The notes beneath the pieces were generated by a model that saw only the letters and a list, made by a program, of their open reading frames with translations, was not told the origin of the DNA and searched no databases. A stretch of 64,000 bases of DNA. Source: Porogramme epimiltina (lineage: Eukaryota > Basidiomycota > Agaricomycetes > Polyporales > Polyporaceae). The stretch's first letter is position 1; each line of letters starts with the position of its first letter. This document shows, one piece after another, positions 47,424 through 59,527 of this stretch. Both the position numbers and the translations under genes were made by a program. The stretch covers positions 33,538 through 97,537 of the forward strand of contig FTLJ01000356.1 in the NCBI GenBank assembly GCA_900155495.1, written 5' to 3'.

Positions 47424-50400
47424 ATGCCCCCGCGGCCCGCGCGCGACGCCCCGCCCACCCCCGGACTGATCGCGTCCGCGCTCAGCTTTGTCTCGCGCGA
47501 GATAGAATCGTTTTACACTGCCGCGACTGGGGGAGATCTTGAGAAGGTGAGTCTGCGAGTCCCTAGTGTGGGGTGTGTGGGTGTGTGGAGGCGCCCAGCG
47601 CGGGCGCGAGAGTTGGGTGTGTTGGGGGGCAGCGTTTGCTGACGCGTTTTCTTCTTGGGGTGCGTGTAGCTTCAGGAGAAGAGGGAGCAGCCTGAGGCGT
47701 CCTCGTCGCGCGTTACGCTTGATGCAAAGAAGAAGGAGCGCGAGGAGGGGAAGGACGGAAAGGAGCGCGAGAAGAGGGGGAAGCGCGCGAGGAAGCGGAG
47801 TGAGGTCGAGGATCGGGCGCGGGCGCGGAGGCGCTTGCGAGAGGAAGGGGAGGGAGAGAGAGGCGTGCGGGTCGTGAAGAAGAAGGTGCAGTCGGGGCAG
47901 AAGGATAGGGAGGAGAGGGAGAGGTCGTCGGAGCGTGAGGGTGCTGACGATGAGGATGGTGAGTTTCTCCCGCCGGCGGCGAACTGGGTAAATGTGGCTG
48001 AGAGGGTTCGCAACGTAGATGAGATCCCTCCACTGCCTGTACGGCCTCTCCCGAAGTCGCTAAAGAAGAAGCGTCTCTTACGAGCTCTGGAGCCCGAAGA
48101 GGCAGCACAACCACAAGCACCAGTTGAGCAACCCTCCAAGGAGGCCGTCGGTGCGTTTCATTTCTCGGTGAACACTCTTGACTGCATACTCAGCGTGTCT
48201 TCAAGATGACTGTAAGCTTATGCCTCCCCCGCCAAACCCAATGCCTCCGCCACCAACACCCCTGACCACCCGCATGAGGACGCCTTTTCCGACCATGCCT
48301 GGCTCTCTCTTCCCCCGTTCTGTCTCTCTTATGCCAGAAACCCCGGTGCCTCAGCCGCGACGTGCTGTCCCGATCCCTCGTACACCATCCCCGCCCCTAC
48401 AAACGACCAAAGATCCGGAACCACCTGTCGCCGAGGAGGCCGTTCCGGTCAACGAGGAGGCGGATACAACGCCGCGCCGCGAACACTCAATTGACCGCGG
48501 TAGGCGCAAGTCTACAACAGCGCGAGAGGGAGATGCTGGCTCGTCGGCCGTTCGAGACTCTTCCAGGCACAGTGATTCGTCAAGTCGGGCTGCAAGCAGC
48601 TCGAGGAGATCACTTGAGGATGCGCCCGAGCCGGTGGCCAGGCTCAAGTCGGCGAAGGGGAAAGAACGGGCATGTGACACTTCCGGGGAGATCAGGGTAC
48701 GGGGCAAGGAGCGGGAGTTGCGCGAGGCGCGAGAGGACCATGCGCGGAACGCTCACGAGCGAGACGACGGAGAGCGGGACCAGGACAAGAAGCGTATCAG
48801 AATGCTCGAGGAGGAGGTCGCACGTCTTCGCGCGGAGGTATGTAGGCTCCCTCTTGTGGGAATCACTACCCATCGCTCACGAACACATGCGCTACAGTTG
48901 GCCGTCAGGTCCAGCTCTGGTACCGGTATGATGCCCCCACCTCCGCCGCCGCCTCCACCTCCCCCGACTCGCATACACGTCCCGAATTCTTCATCGGCGA
49001 GGCACACCGCCAACTTTTTCGCGTCCGCGAGGGCTAGCCTCAAACCGACCGCACCGCCCGTGGAGGCCCCCATCAACAGCGTGGCACGCACGCGCAAGGC
49101 CGGGCAGCCGACGGTGAACGTGCCGTCGGACAAGATGGCGGCGTTCTTGCGGGAGATGAAGAGCGTCAGGCTGCGCAAGGTCGGCGACCCCGCGGGGACC
49201 ATGGGTCCGCCGCTCTTCGCGCCTTCGGCCGCGGGCGATATTGCTGGGGAGAGGACGCGTAGCAATAGCGGCGCTGGTATGAGCGATGCGAGGAGGGCGG
49301 CGATCATGGGCGACACGTCGTTTGATACGGGCGTCGCTGCGAGGATTTTCATTGGGGAGAAGAGGAAGAGAGACGCGGTCGAGGAGCCTGTTGGTGAGTA
49401 TACCGTGAAACTCAATGTGGTTGTGCCTAGTTCGCTCACACTTGATATACAGCTGGACCCTCGAAACGGCGCGAGACCGCCTTCATCCGTACAGACGACA
49501 TTGAGGAGTCAACGTCGGCATCAAGCTCGCAGTCCTCGGGCTCCGGTTCACAGTCCTCGCAAACATCCGCCTCTTCTGCGTCGACGTCGAAAACCAGCGT
49601 ATTTGATGTGCCTCAATCTCGTGCATCCCGTGGCCACACAGGGGCCCCCCTCCGCATCTGGCGATCTACGGAAACAGACATCACAACGCCTTCCCTGTGC
49701 TCGGACAACGAGAACGATCATAGCGAAGACAAGCTCCCGGATACGCCTTCAGACAGTGGCCGTGGCCGCGACGACGCCCCGTCGGTTCTACCCAAGGAGC
49801 GTCTGCCACAACTCGAGGCTGAGATCATCGACGTGGACGCGCTCGACATCGAGACCCCGCCAAAACGCGAGCAGAGCGAGTCAGACGATGAGGAAACCAG
49901 GCCTAGCAACGACGCGTTCGCGAGCAGGGTGCCCGTGAGCCCGATGCCTTCGAAGACCCCGACCAAGCCGAAGCCTCCTGCGCGCGCGGCGAAAGCGAAA
50001 GTCTTGGCACCGTCAAAGTTGCCCTTGCCACGAAGGGTGCCCATCGTCCCACTTCCTGAAGACGGCGGCGAGGACAGCGACGACCCTCTATTGATGGCGC
50101 GCGCCCGTACGGGCGGCGCGCGGCGTAGTCTAGAGGGCGACGAGGAGGGCCGGGCGGAGGCGGGACCCTCTCGCCGAGCCCTAGAGAAGCGCGCGAGCAC
50201 CTCGGCACGCAGCAGGTCTCAGTCCCAGCCTCAGGGCCCGCCAGCGCCGGTGGAGCAGGACGCGCAGAGGCTGTCGAACCACGCGCGCCGGCGGCTGACT
50301 CTGGACGAGGAGCTGCGGAGGGCAGGGGACAGCCTGTGGCGGGACTCGTCGGAGGATGAACGGGAGCGCGCGCCGAGCGAGCCGCGGGAGGACGTGGACA

Positions 50401-50579
50401 GCGGGTTGCTGGCGGCGATGGGCACGAGGAGCAGCAAGCATGGGTTTCTTGCGCGCGGTGGGGGCGCGGGGGCGCCAGTGTTCATGGGAGAGGGGTACGT
50501 GCAGGGGGCCGTGCCTGAAGGTCGATCGAGGAGCGCGAGTACTGGTGGGGGTGCGCCGAGAGCCCCGAGGCGGCGATGA
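47424..50579 (+). CDS. Long disordered proline-rich protein with WH2-like motif
   Basis: Not a family I can name. ATG 47424: MPPRPARDAPPTPGLIASAL, FVSREIESFYTAATGGDLEK. Then a highly charged Lys/Arg/Glu region (about 47690-47950), PAANWVNVAERVRNVDEIPP, Pro-rich runs (MPPPPNPMPPPPTP), a coiled-coil-like stretch (KKRIRMLEEEVARLRAE), a second polyproline run at about 48930-48970, and PSDKMAAFLREMKSVRLRKV, which resembles an actin-binding WH2 helix plus LRKV. After EKRKRDAVEEP come Ser-rich and acidic segments, Arg-rich repeats and a low-complexity end GGGAPRAPRRR at 50579. The frame is kept across about six introns and amino-acid use is biased, so it is a real gene. The order polyproline then WH2-like suggests an actin-related role, an inference only. 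Confidence 0.65.
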
Positions 50580-51131
50580 AGACGAGCCGCGGTGGGAGCG
50601 GTGGTTCTGGGATCTGTTCGGCGTCGATTTGTCGGTTTGCTCTCGATCTGTTGTGCTTTCTGTGAGCTGTTTGCCATGTCTCCTCGCTATCTGCAGTCTA
50701 TTTACTCTTTTCGTTCTATATGTATCGTAGTGTACACAGCGACTTGAAGATCTTGTCCCGTCTGACCGCGGCTTGGAAGGCGACTAGTGCGAATTAGTGC
50801 GACTCGGCGTCGACCCCGACGCGGACCGAGAGTATGACGTCGTTCCCACGTTGAAGAGGGCGGTAATGATGAACGTCTTGTCTTCGGAGCGTGCTTGGGC
50901 TGCGCGGCGGGGAGGCCGGGGCCGCTGGGGCTTACGCACAGACGTTCGCGTCTCCGGAGCGCTGTCTGGACCTCCCCCGAGCACGAGCACGAGCACGTTG
51001 ACGTGAGCCCCGCGTCTTCTATATATGCCTCAACGCCGCCCTCGGCCCCGCGACCTCCCTCCCTCCGCTGTCCCACTCCTCCTCGCTCTACGCGTTTGAA
51101 AGCTCGCCGGGCTCGCGGCGGACTCTCTAGG
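50580..51131. promoter_or_regulatory. Cwh43 promoter region
   Basis: About 550 bp. A TATATAT run at about 51020-51026 lies some 105 bp before the Cwh43 start and may be its TATA box. No gene seen. Confidence 0.45.
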
Positions 51132-54100
51132 ATGGCCTCCGCGGCGGTCAGCAAACCGCCTCCGTTCGTGCTGCACGCGTCGACCATCGTACGGGTGCAT
51201 ACCTACCTCGCCTTTGCCGCCTTCCTCAGCGCTCTCTTCGTCGGATGTGCTCTGCACTACACTAGGATTGTCAAGAACGGCGTCGCGGGCTATCCCGAGG
51301 AGTGGTTCCCATCTGTGTCTGCGACGTGAGTGCCTGGCTGTGCACGTCCTCTCGCATGACGGCATGCTGACCTAGTCTCGGGGCGGGATGCGCGCGCGCG
51401 TCTCCCTCGTAGGATCGGGGACTGGTATCCTGAGAGGAATGTGTTCCAGATTCTGATCGCTATAAATGCCGGTGCGTCCCTGATTAACCTCGCAGCGCAC
51501 AATGATCTGGAGATAACCTGGGGCGCATGCTGTGCTGCCGCTCACAGGCCCGAGGTTCGCCCTTGGGGGTCTTCAGTACTACCTCCACCGGACGCCCTCG
51601 TCAAGCATCCCCGGCTTCCTCTTCCTCGTCGGGGTACTCCGCACCCTGTCGTGTGGGGGATGGGTGTTCATCACGTCCTCGGACGACCATGACGTCCACG
51701 ACGTGCTCATGATCAGCTATATTGTGCTCAATATCCCATGGATGTTTGGCTCATTCGCGTTTACCCCTGTAAACCACACTGCCGCCCGCCGCAGAAGGTG
51801 CGTTTGTGCCCTGATAAAGCATAAAGCTGATCTTCCAACTAACATGGCTTGATAGGCGTCTCACATCCACTGCGTACGCTTTAGTCCTCGTCAGGTTCTT
51901 GCTCGCTCGCTGAAACCTACCTGCTAGTTTCTTTTTGGCCATCATACCTATGGTATACTTTTTCATCCAGCACAAGGTGCATCGGATACCTGGAGGTCAG
52001 TTCCTTGTTATCTTCCAACTTCTCCTGATAGCTTACATTATGATAGCGTACACTCGATACAGCTTCTTCGAATGGGGGCTCATATTCTTGGACGTCTTGT
52101 ACGACTCTTCGGCGGAACTGGATTTCCGTTCTGCGGACCTGAAGGTAAGATGTATTGTGGTGCTATGCATGGAAAATGAAGCTGACACAGCGAGATAGAT
52201 TGCGGTGGGAAGTTTCGTCAGCGGTGCGACAGATGCCGATAAAATGTACCAACAACTTTACCGCCTTGCATAGGACGCTGGTGGCCAAAGTTTATTGACC
52301 CATGTATGAACAGGTTGGATGCTTCTTCCGTCATCAAAACAGTCGTGTCGACGAGCTCAGTACCTGAACCATTGCCTGAGAAAAAGGGCGCAATGACAAC
52401 CGAGAAAAGTGCTGCAACAGAAGCGAAACTGCCTGTGTCCAAATGGTCCGTGAACGCAGTGAGACCTGCATTCTCGTTTGTCAGTGACATGTACTTGTGT
52501 ACGTTTGACGCTTTGTTCGTGACTCTTAGATGTAACGGCGCTGATCATGAGCCAGCATACATCTTTTGGTCTGTTTACACGGCACTCACGCCAACGCTCT
52601 TCTATTTCTCTATCTGGGAATTGGCCATCTCTGGCCAAGAGTTTTCATTATTGATGACACTCGCTCCCATATTGCTCGGCATTCCGCCCTTCAAACAATG
52701 GGCGCACACTAGAGAAGGCCGCACGATCCTGCACGCAATTTCTCTTCTCGGGCTGCTTGCCTACATATCCAAGAGCCCCGTTACAAGGTTGTTCTTGGTG
52801 GGCTTCGCGAGTTCTGCGGCGACGACAGGAGCAGCTGTAGAATGGTTTGGCGGAGAAGCGGACAGTGTCGCTTATCAAGCGTTGAGTACGAAGATCCTGT
52901 ACTATTGCCGTGAAATTTCGCTGATATCGCCTACCGACACTTAGTTTCCGGCCTTGGTTTCTTCCTATCCTCTCTTTCGAAGCATGCCAATCACACAAAC
53001 AATCCAGGTAGGTAATTACCTAACCGCATTATTTTATTCACTCAAATCCCCTAAATCCTACCAGTTTGGCCGATTGTCAATGAACGTACCGGAGGATATA
53101 ACAAGACCGGGATCTCTCTCGCCCTTCTAGCCCTACTTGAGTTCGCCTCGCGGCCTTCCGTTCCTGTCATAACCACACCGAAACCATCCTCACCAAAAGG
53201 ACGAAGCCCCCACTGGCTCCCAGCCTCTCTCGCCCTCGGCTCGTTGATCTTCTCGCTGCACTCCCTGCTCTCCGACCCAAGCACACTCATCGCATGGTCG
53301 TGGAGCGGCTACCCCGTGACAGGCCCTCTACCCAGCCAACACGGCTCCCTTACGCACCTTGCGCAAGCCCTGGGCCTTGCACTTGCAGCATGTCTCGTGG
53401 GATCCGGCTCTAGGCCCGGGTCGTCCGCGCTAGCGCATCCACTGCATTTCGCCTTCGGCGCGGGCTGCGCATACGTGATGTACGCCTACAAGGACTGGGC
53501 AGGGTACGCGGGAGGGTTTGGCGTCGCGTTCTTCTTGATGAGCATCGTCCCGACGGTATGGACGTGTGCACGGGAGGCAGCTGTGGTGCATGGCGTAGGG
53601 AAGACGGTCGCAACAGCGTTCTTAGTGGTAGGCCTGTTCGATGTGGCCACTGTGTTCACGGTCGCATACGCGTTTGTTCCGGGTGGGCAGTACTTCCGCG
53701 AGCGCACGAATATGTAAGTGGTCTGGAAGTATCTGCTCTATACGTTCTAATGGCGGCTCGATGCAGGGTCCTCTTTACACAATTTGCTTTCCTCGCGTTG
53801 GCATTCAACTGGAGACCTTCGGGTGACAGGTCTCTGTCACTCAGCCTGCCCAGGCGGACGCAGTACGCAATCCAGTACACCCTTGCCTTGCTCACTGTGG
53901 TCTCCCTTCTCGTCATTCTCTACCGTACGCCGAGTGTAGTACCCAAGCCTCACCGCCCTGGTTCGCGAATTGTCCGCACGGGTATCTGGACTGTCCATTT
54001 CGGCATCGACAATGAGGGAAGGGATAGCCAGCGCGCCATCCGTGATCTGATTCGGTACGTAACCCGTGAAGCCCTCAATAAATGTGAGAACGATCTAACT

Positions 54101-55278
54101 TAGCATATCAGGGACATGGAGTTGGACGTTGTAGGACTGTTAGAGACAGACATGCATGTGAGAGCACCCATAGCCTTTGCACAAGCGCTCCGACAGTTGA
54201 TGCTAATTCCTACTACAGCGCATTGTCTTCGGAAACCGTGATGTGTGAGTAATGCATTGTGGAGTATGGTGCTGTGTGCTTACTAGTTAAACGCACAGGA
54301 CTCGAGTTATTGCGGAGGAACTCGGCTTCGTGAGCATCTTGTTTCAAGGACCCCCACGATGACGCTGATGCTTCATAGTATGTTGACATCGGTCCCGGGC
54401 CAAACGAGCATACCTGGGGCGCAGTCCTTTTCTCGAAATTCCCTATCATCAACTCAACACACCACTTCCTCCCGTCTCCCCATGGCGAGCTCGCCCCTGC
54501 GATTGAGGCGTATCTTGACATGTTTGGAACGGCGGTGAAGGTGATCGTCGCTCACAATGGACAAGGTGAGGGTGACGTTCGATTCTGTACGTCATATGGC
54601 TAACGTGCTTATGATGCCTCCTCTTCAGAGGAAACGCCCCTCGATCGTGAACTCCAGTCAACAGAGCTAGCCCGAATCATGTCCGATTCGTATCCCGACC
54701 CTTTGATTTTCCTCGGTTACGTGGTGACGAAACCTCACGCTTCGCGCCCTGCGCCATACGAGATCATGGTCTCCGACGGTAAAGTTTACGACATCGATGA
54801 AGAGGACAACGATCGTTGGTGAGGCTTCCTCGTTTTCCAAAGTGCTCACATGGCGCAGATCTGACAGTGCCCGCAGGTGCGAATACATATTCTACCGCGG
54901 TCTCTACCGGACGTCGTATGCCCGCATCTCGAGGGGATACGTCACCGACACCGAAATGCAAATTGGCCAGTTTGTCGTGCCAAAGCATGGCAATCGGATC
55001 GGGGATGATAGTTTTTATGCACGCTACATTCGGTCTTTCAAGGAGACTCTTCATCCGGACCACGTATGCGGTTTGTCTACTTCTTGTTTTCTGTCTACTA
55101 AAACCTTCGACCTATGTAGTGGTTCCCGATGGAGTACTACCCTCAACTCGGAGGAAAGAACGGACACGTTTATCATGTGTTCGACACTGTAAGTCCCGCA
55201 GTATAGTTGACCTAACGTCGGAGCTGATGAGTTTGTCAGCCATTGTATTATGATCTTCCCAAAGACGCGCAAGTTTAA
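51132..55278 (+). CDS. cwh43: Cwh43, GPI-anchor lipid remodelling protein
   Basis: Large multi-pass membrane protein that, in yeast, swaps diacylglycerol for ceramide on GPI anchors. ATG 51132: [20 protein letters not shown]. The N-terminal FRAG1/PGAP2-like part shows [44 protein letters not shown] and [20 protein letters not shown]. The middle part carries many helices ([39 protein letters not shown]). The C-terminus is an exonuclease/endonuclease/phosphatase fold: [62 protein letters not shown], then [20 protein letters not shown] and the end KDAQV at 55278. The two halves are separate proteins in animals (PGAP2IP and CWH43-C). About 15 introns. Tail to tail with AP-3 beta, 72 bp apart. Confidence 0.93.
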
Positions 55279-55350
55279 AGACTTTGGACTTTGGATCTTG
55301 GACTCCAACTGTACCGATGTATTTATGTGTACTCTAGTACCTGTTGTAAA

Positions 55351-58198
55351 TTACCCTGTTGTAACCTGTACATGATTGCCACTGTATTGTCCCTCGTCTT
55401 CCTCGTCATCTTCCGACTCTTCTTCGCTAGACTCCTCTTCTTCCCCGCTCTCGGTGCCCTCTTCATCGTCCTCGCTCTCCTCGCTCTCGCTTTCTTCCGT
55501 CTCCTCTGTGTCTTCTGTATCTTCATAGAATTTATCGAGGTCCGTGTATGCGGCCTTCGTCTCCTGCCTCGTGACCGAGCCCGCGGGCGACACGCCTCCC
55601 GTAGGTGTGAGCACCACAGGTCCCGCCTTGCTCGAGGTGGACGCAATGGAGCGTGCGGCGGAGGACTGCGCGGTATAAACAGGCTTCGCAGGAACATCCG
55701 CCTCTGTGTCTCGGAGGGAAGAGCTGATGCCCTCCTCGAGCCAGTCGGGGAGGTAGGTGTCCCCCGCCCACCTGCCGGTGATGCCTGCAAGGGTGCCGAA
55801 GCGACCTTGGTCCTCCTCTGCGGAACCGCACATCAGTAAAGGGATTGAGTGTCATAAATGAAGCGCCGCACCGTCCTGTGCGACATCGGCCGCGGGGGTC
55901 GCCTTGCCCTCAAAGAGGACCATCCTGACCTGCTCGCGGCGGAGCACGACGCCGCCGAGCTCGTCCTGCGCATCGTCGCTGTCTCCGGAGAGGTTCGCGT
56001 GGACGCCGGCGAGGAGGGCGCCAAGCATGCGCCCGCGGTCGCGCACGTCGTAGTCGCGGTCGTACCGCGCGAGCGAGAAGACGTAGCGCGCCAGGAGCGC
56101 GACTATGCGGTCTGCGGGGCTGAGCACGAGCAGCTTGGCCGCGAGGGTGATGATTTGGAGCTTGGCGACCGATGTCTGAAGAAATGATTGGTCAGCCAGA
56201 GGGAGAAGAAAGAAGGGGAGAGACGTGCCTCTTGTCCGAAGGATTTGGCCGCTCGCCGCAGGACATCAGGTGCCCAGGCTACGAGGCCTTCGGGGCCTGT
56301 ATGCGCGGCCCCGTTGAGAGTCTCCGTAGGAGAGGACGCATATTGGCCAACTAGCCAGAGCACGCATGCCCGTGCCTTGGGATGGCGAATTTCGTCCAGA
56401 CGGCGCGCGAGACGAGAGATAATCTCGAGAGGGGAGAACGATTTCGAAGGCAGTGCCCCATAGGCGATCGCATCCTGCTGCTGTTGTAGCCGAATTTGGA
56501 CGAGTGACTTCAAGACGAGCACCGCGTTTGTTACGATGACATCTGCCAAAACTATGATGAAGACATGAGCGGAAGATATAGGGTAGAAAATAGCTTACCA
56601 TGTTTACTCTGAATGAACGACATTAACGCGGTCAGGCATTGTTGCGTAGACTCGGGGACCACCCGGGCAATATAACCGATAGCGTGTATCGAGTCCGCGA
56701 CGAGCTCGTCATCAGCATCGTCCGCATAGCACTACGGGTAGACGAATCAATCGCATTATCCACACACAAAAAGACAAGCTTACGATAAACTCTCGAAGGA
56801 GTGAAGGGTAAGTTTCTGGATTGACAACAGCGCGCAATAGCCGGATCTTGTCCTTCTTCACTTGCTGTGGGTCATCTGCTCTTACTAGAAAGCGAGTGTA
56901 CGACTTCGATAAGACTTCCTAGCAATGATTGGTTGTCAGAGACACGGTGGGTTTTGACTACGCATTTTGACAACTAACCGCCAAAGGGCCCGAAGTGATC
57001 ACCAAGTTGGTGAGCACAATGCGCTCCACCTCTGGGGACACATGCAGAAGGCGTAGGAGAGGAGGCACAATCTTTGGTAGTTCCGACGATGGCGCGAGGT
57101 AGTAAATCACCCTTGCAACAGCAAGCACCACCTGGTCATGTACAGTCATTCCATGGTTCACACCGCACAGTTGTCATTGAAGAAATACTACATACAGCAG
57201 GGTTGTTTGACTGGAAGAGCGGCTCTACCGACGAGATCAGGAGCCGTAAATCGCTGTCAACCTCTGGCGGGCCGCCTGCGTCGGCTGGTACCAGAGGTCG
57301 GGGAAGCATAACGCGAGCATATCGGACGAGAAGGTTCATGAGGTCGACTTGGCCCCACTCGTCCATATCGACGACGGTCCTACATAGTCGCCTGTAATGC
57401 TGGTGGAGGAGGTCGAGACGTGTAGGGCAGACCGCCTCGAAAGCGATGGCAACACTGCCGAGGGACAGAGGGGATTGGTCTTTGAGCAGGGTAGAAATGA
57501 CCTTGATAAGCTCAGGCTGATGGCCCGAGTCCAGCCTGTTCCAAAGATATTGTGGGTTGGGTGGTGGATGAAACAGGCTGTTACTCACTGGTAGAGCTTT
57601 GGGATCGCGAGGGCAGCGGCTTTACGAACATACGGGCTAATATCGGCTGCGCACTTCTTGATTGCAAGCAGAACAATGCTGCCTATCATGTGGACCTTGA
57701 TTCCAGAGAGCACACGGAGTGCCATTGCACGGATGAGTGGATTTGGATCGGAGAGGTCCTTCTGGAATGTGTTGATAGACAAGAGGGCGAGGTCGGGTTC
57801 TTGTTCTGCATAGCGAAGCAGGTAGATGTACACAAGCTTGCGGACTTCTAGGTTATGTGAAGCTACGTTCTTGACGACCTGAGCGAAAAACTCGGACACA
57901 TTGCGACCCTTGGAAATCAGCTACAATGTGCGCAGTGCAGTCAGAGGCACGGCTACGAGCAATACAAGGGGCGGCGGCGTACAGCAATGAGCCTTTTCAT
58001 AGCCTCCAGCTTTTCCCTGTCGCTATTCGAGTCCAGCTGTTTCCCAATGTTCTTGACCTTGTCCTCTGTGTTATCCAGATAGGCTGCGCCGGATCCGCGG
58101 AGGTTGAGATCCCTGGTGTGCTCGGAGAGGGTCTCCTGCAACCGCATGCCCAGCCTTGACGCATTCTCGGACAGAGCGTTGAGGTTCAGCGAGGCCAT
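55351..58198 (-). CDS. apl6: AP-3 complex subunit beta (adaptin)
   Basis: Large subunit of the AP-3 coat that sorts cargo from Golgi or endosomes to the vacuole. ATG 58198: [20 protein letters not shown], then [20 protein letters not shown] and [12 protein letters not shown]. The adaptin trunk follows: [123 protein letters not shown] and [21 protein letters not shown] hinge with many Ser, Thr, Asp and Glu ([20 protein letters not shown]) ends at 55351. The C-terminal ear is missing or very short, as in other fungal Apl6. About ten introns. Confidence 0.93.
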
Positions 58199-59527
58199 TG
58201 TAGAGTCTGGGCAAGGTGTGTGTGTCTATGACGCCATAAGGCGGAAAGAGGGGAAGGTGGGACACGACGGAAGAGTCTCAAGAGGGCGACGGCTGTCGAC
58301 TCGGACATACGCCTCAGCCACCGCGCTTCTACATAGGCGCCCACGCACATTGAGGAGTTTGATGGGTGGGGACTGTGGCAGATGTCTCCTCTTACCAGCT
58401 GCCGTCGACCCAGCCAGTTTATTTTTCTCTCTTCTTCCTGTACTTCGGCACTATCCACCGGCAAATAGCGCCCACAATACTTTTACATTGAACGTTGTTG
58501 GCACAGATGCTTTGGGGTCGGGATGCCTGAGGACAAGCGCGGGCAGAGACTACAGCATAGCGTGCTGGTTCAAGTACCTTTCAGTGAGATGTCATATTCA
58601 TGTTTTACTAGCATCTTATACCGTAGAGCCGTGAAATTCATCTACGATCGTCCCCCCCCCCCGAGTCAACAGGACGACACATTCCAGACATGTACCTGAC
58701 CGGAGTGCTAAGCATGCTGATACTTACAGTGCGGTGATCACTTGTGCAAATACCTAATACTAACATCTGGGGCGTTGTTGAACCACTGATCAGATGGAGA
58801 GTACATCAATAGCTGAAGTACGAGACGGTGTTAAGGGTACATGAGTGTAATCATCAGTAGTGGTGGCACCGGGACATTGCCACGAGCCACAAGAATGCTG
58901 TTCGTGAATCTGCGAGTGAACCTGTAAATGTTGCATCGTTGCACCTAGCAACTTCGAATTCAATGGCCACTTGGGAACCCGACGATAATCCGACATCAAA
59001 GCGACGTTGTGCTATTCGTGGCAGTGGGGTCCTGTCAACTAGCCGAGCTCGTCGAGGTTAACCACAGTGCCACGGAAGAACCCGAAACATTCTTCATTGA
59101 GACCAGCATTGCTCCTTCGCTCTCTCGCTTCACACCCTTAAGGCAAAACATGTAGCGAGGAGGCTGCAGCGGCGATATATCGATAGCATGCTGGACAAGG
59201 GTAAAAATACACAGCAGACGCGACTAATATAATCAAGAAACAACAACAAATGCGACGACAGAGGGACGACGAGAGTGGGGGAATCGAAACTAGCGAAGAG
59301 TCGCGCACTAATCCGGAACGAAACAAGACCACGGGCACGGAGAGACATCGGCAGGCAGGAGGCGGCAGCGGCGACGGCGACGGCGGCAGCGGCATACTAC
59401 AAGCACAAGTGAAATAGGTTACGAGATAAGAGCAATAGCACTATAGCGGTAAAACGGTCCGACGACGATTATGCATGCACCCACCACGCGCGCGCGCCGC
59501 CCTAGCCACCGCACCGCCCATCTATGA
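58199..59527. other. Intergenic region, no gene seen
   Basis: About 1.3 kb: AP-3 beta promoter on the left, Swi1-like 3' flank on the right. A C run (58652-58662) and Gly-codon-like GGC/GGA repeats near 59350-59395 are the only low-complexity features. No tRNA or other gene recognised. Confidence 0.4.

Noticed and set aside
55431..55520. Plus-strand hydrophobic frame (Leu/Phe-rich) after Cwh43
   Set aside because: It is the complement of the acidic Glu/Ser hinge of AP-3 beta, which produces Leu/Phe codons on the other strand.
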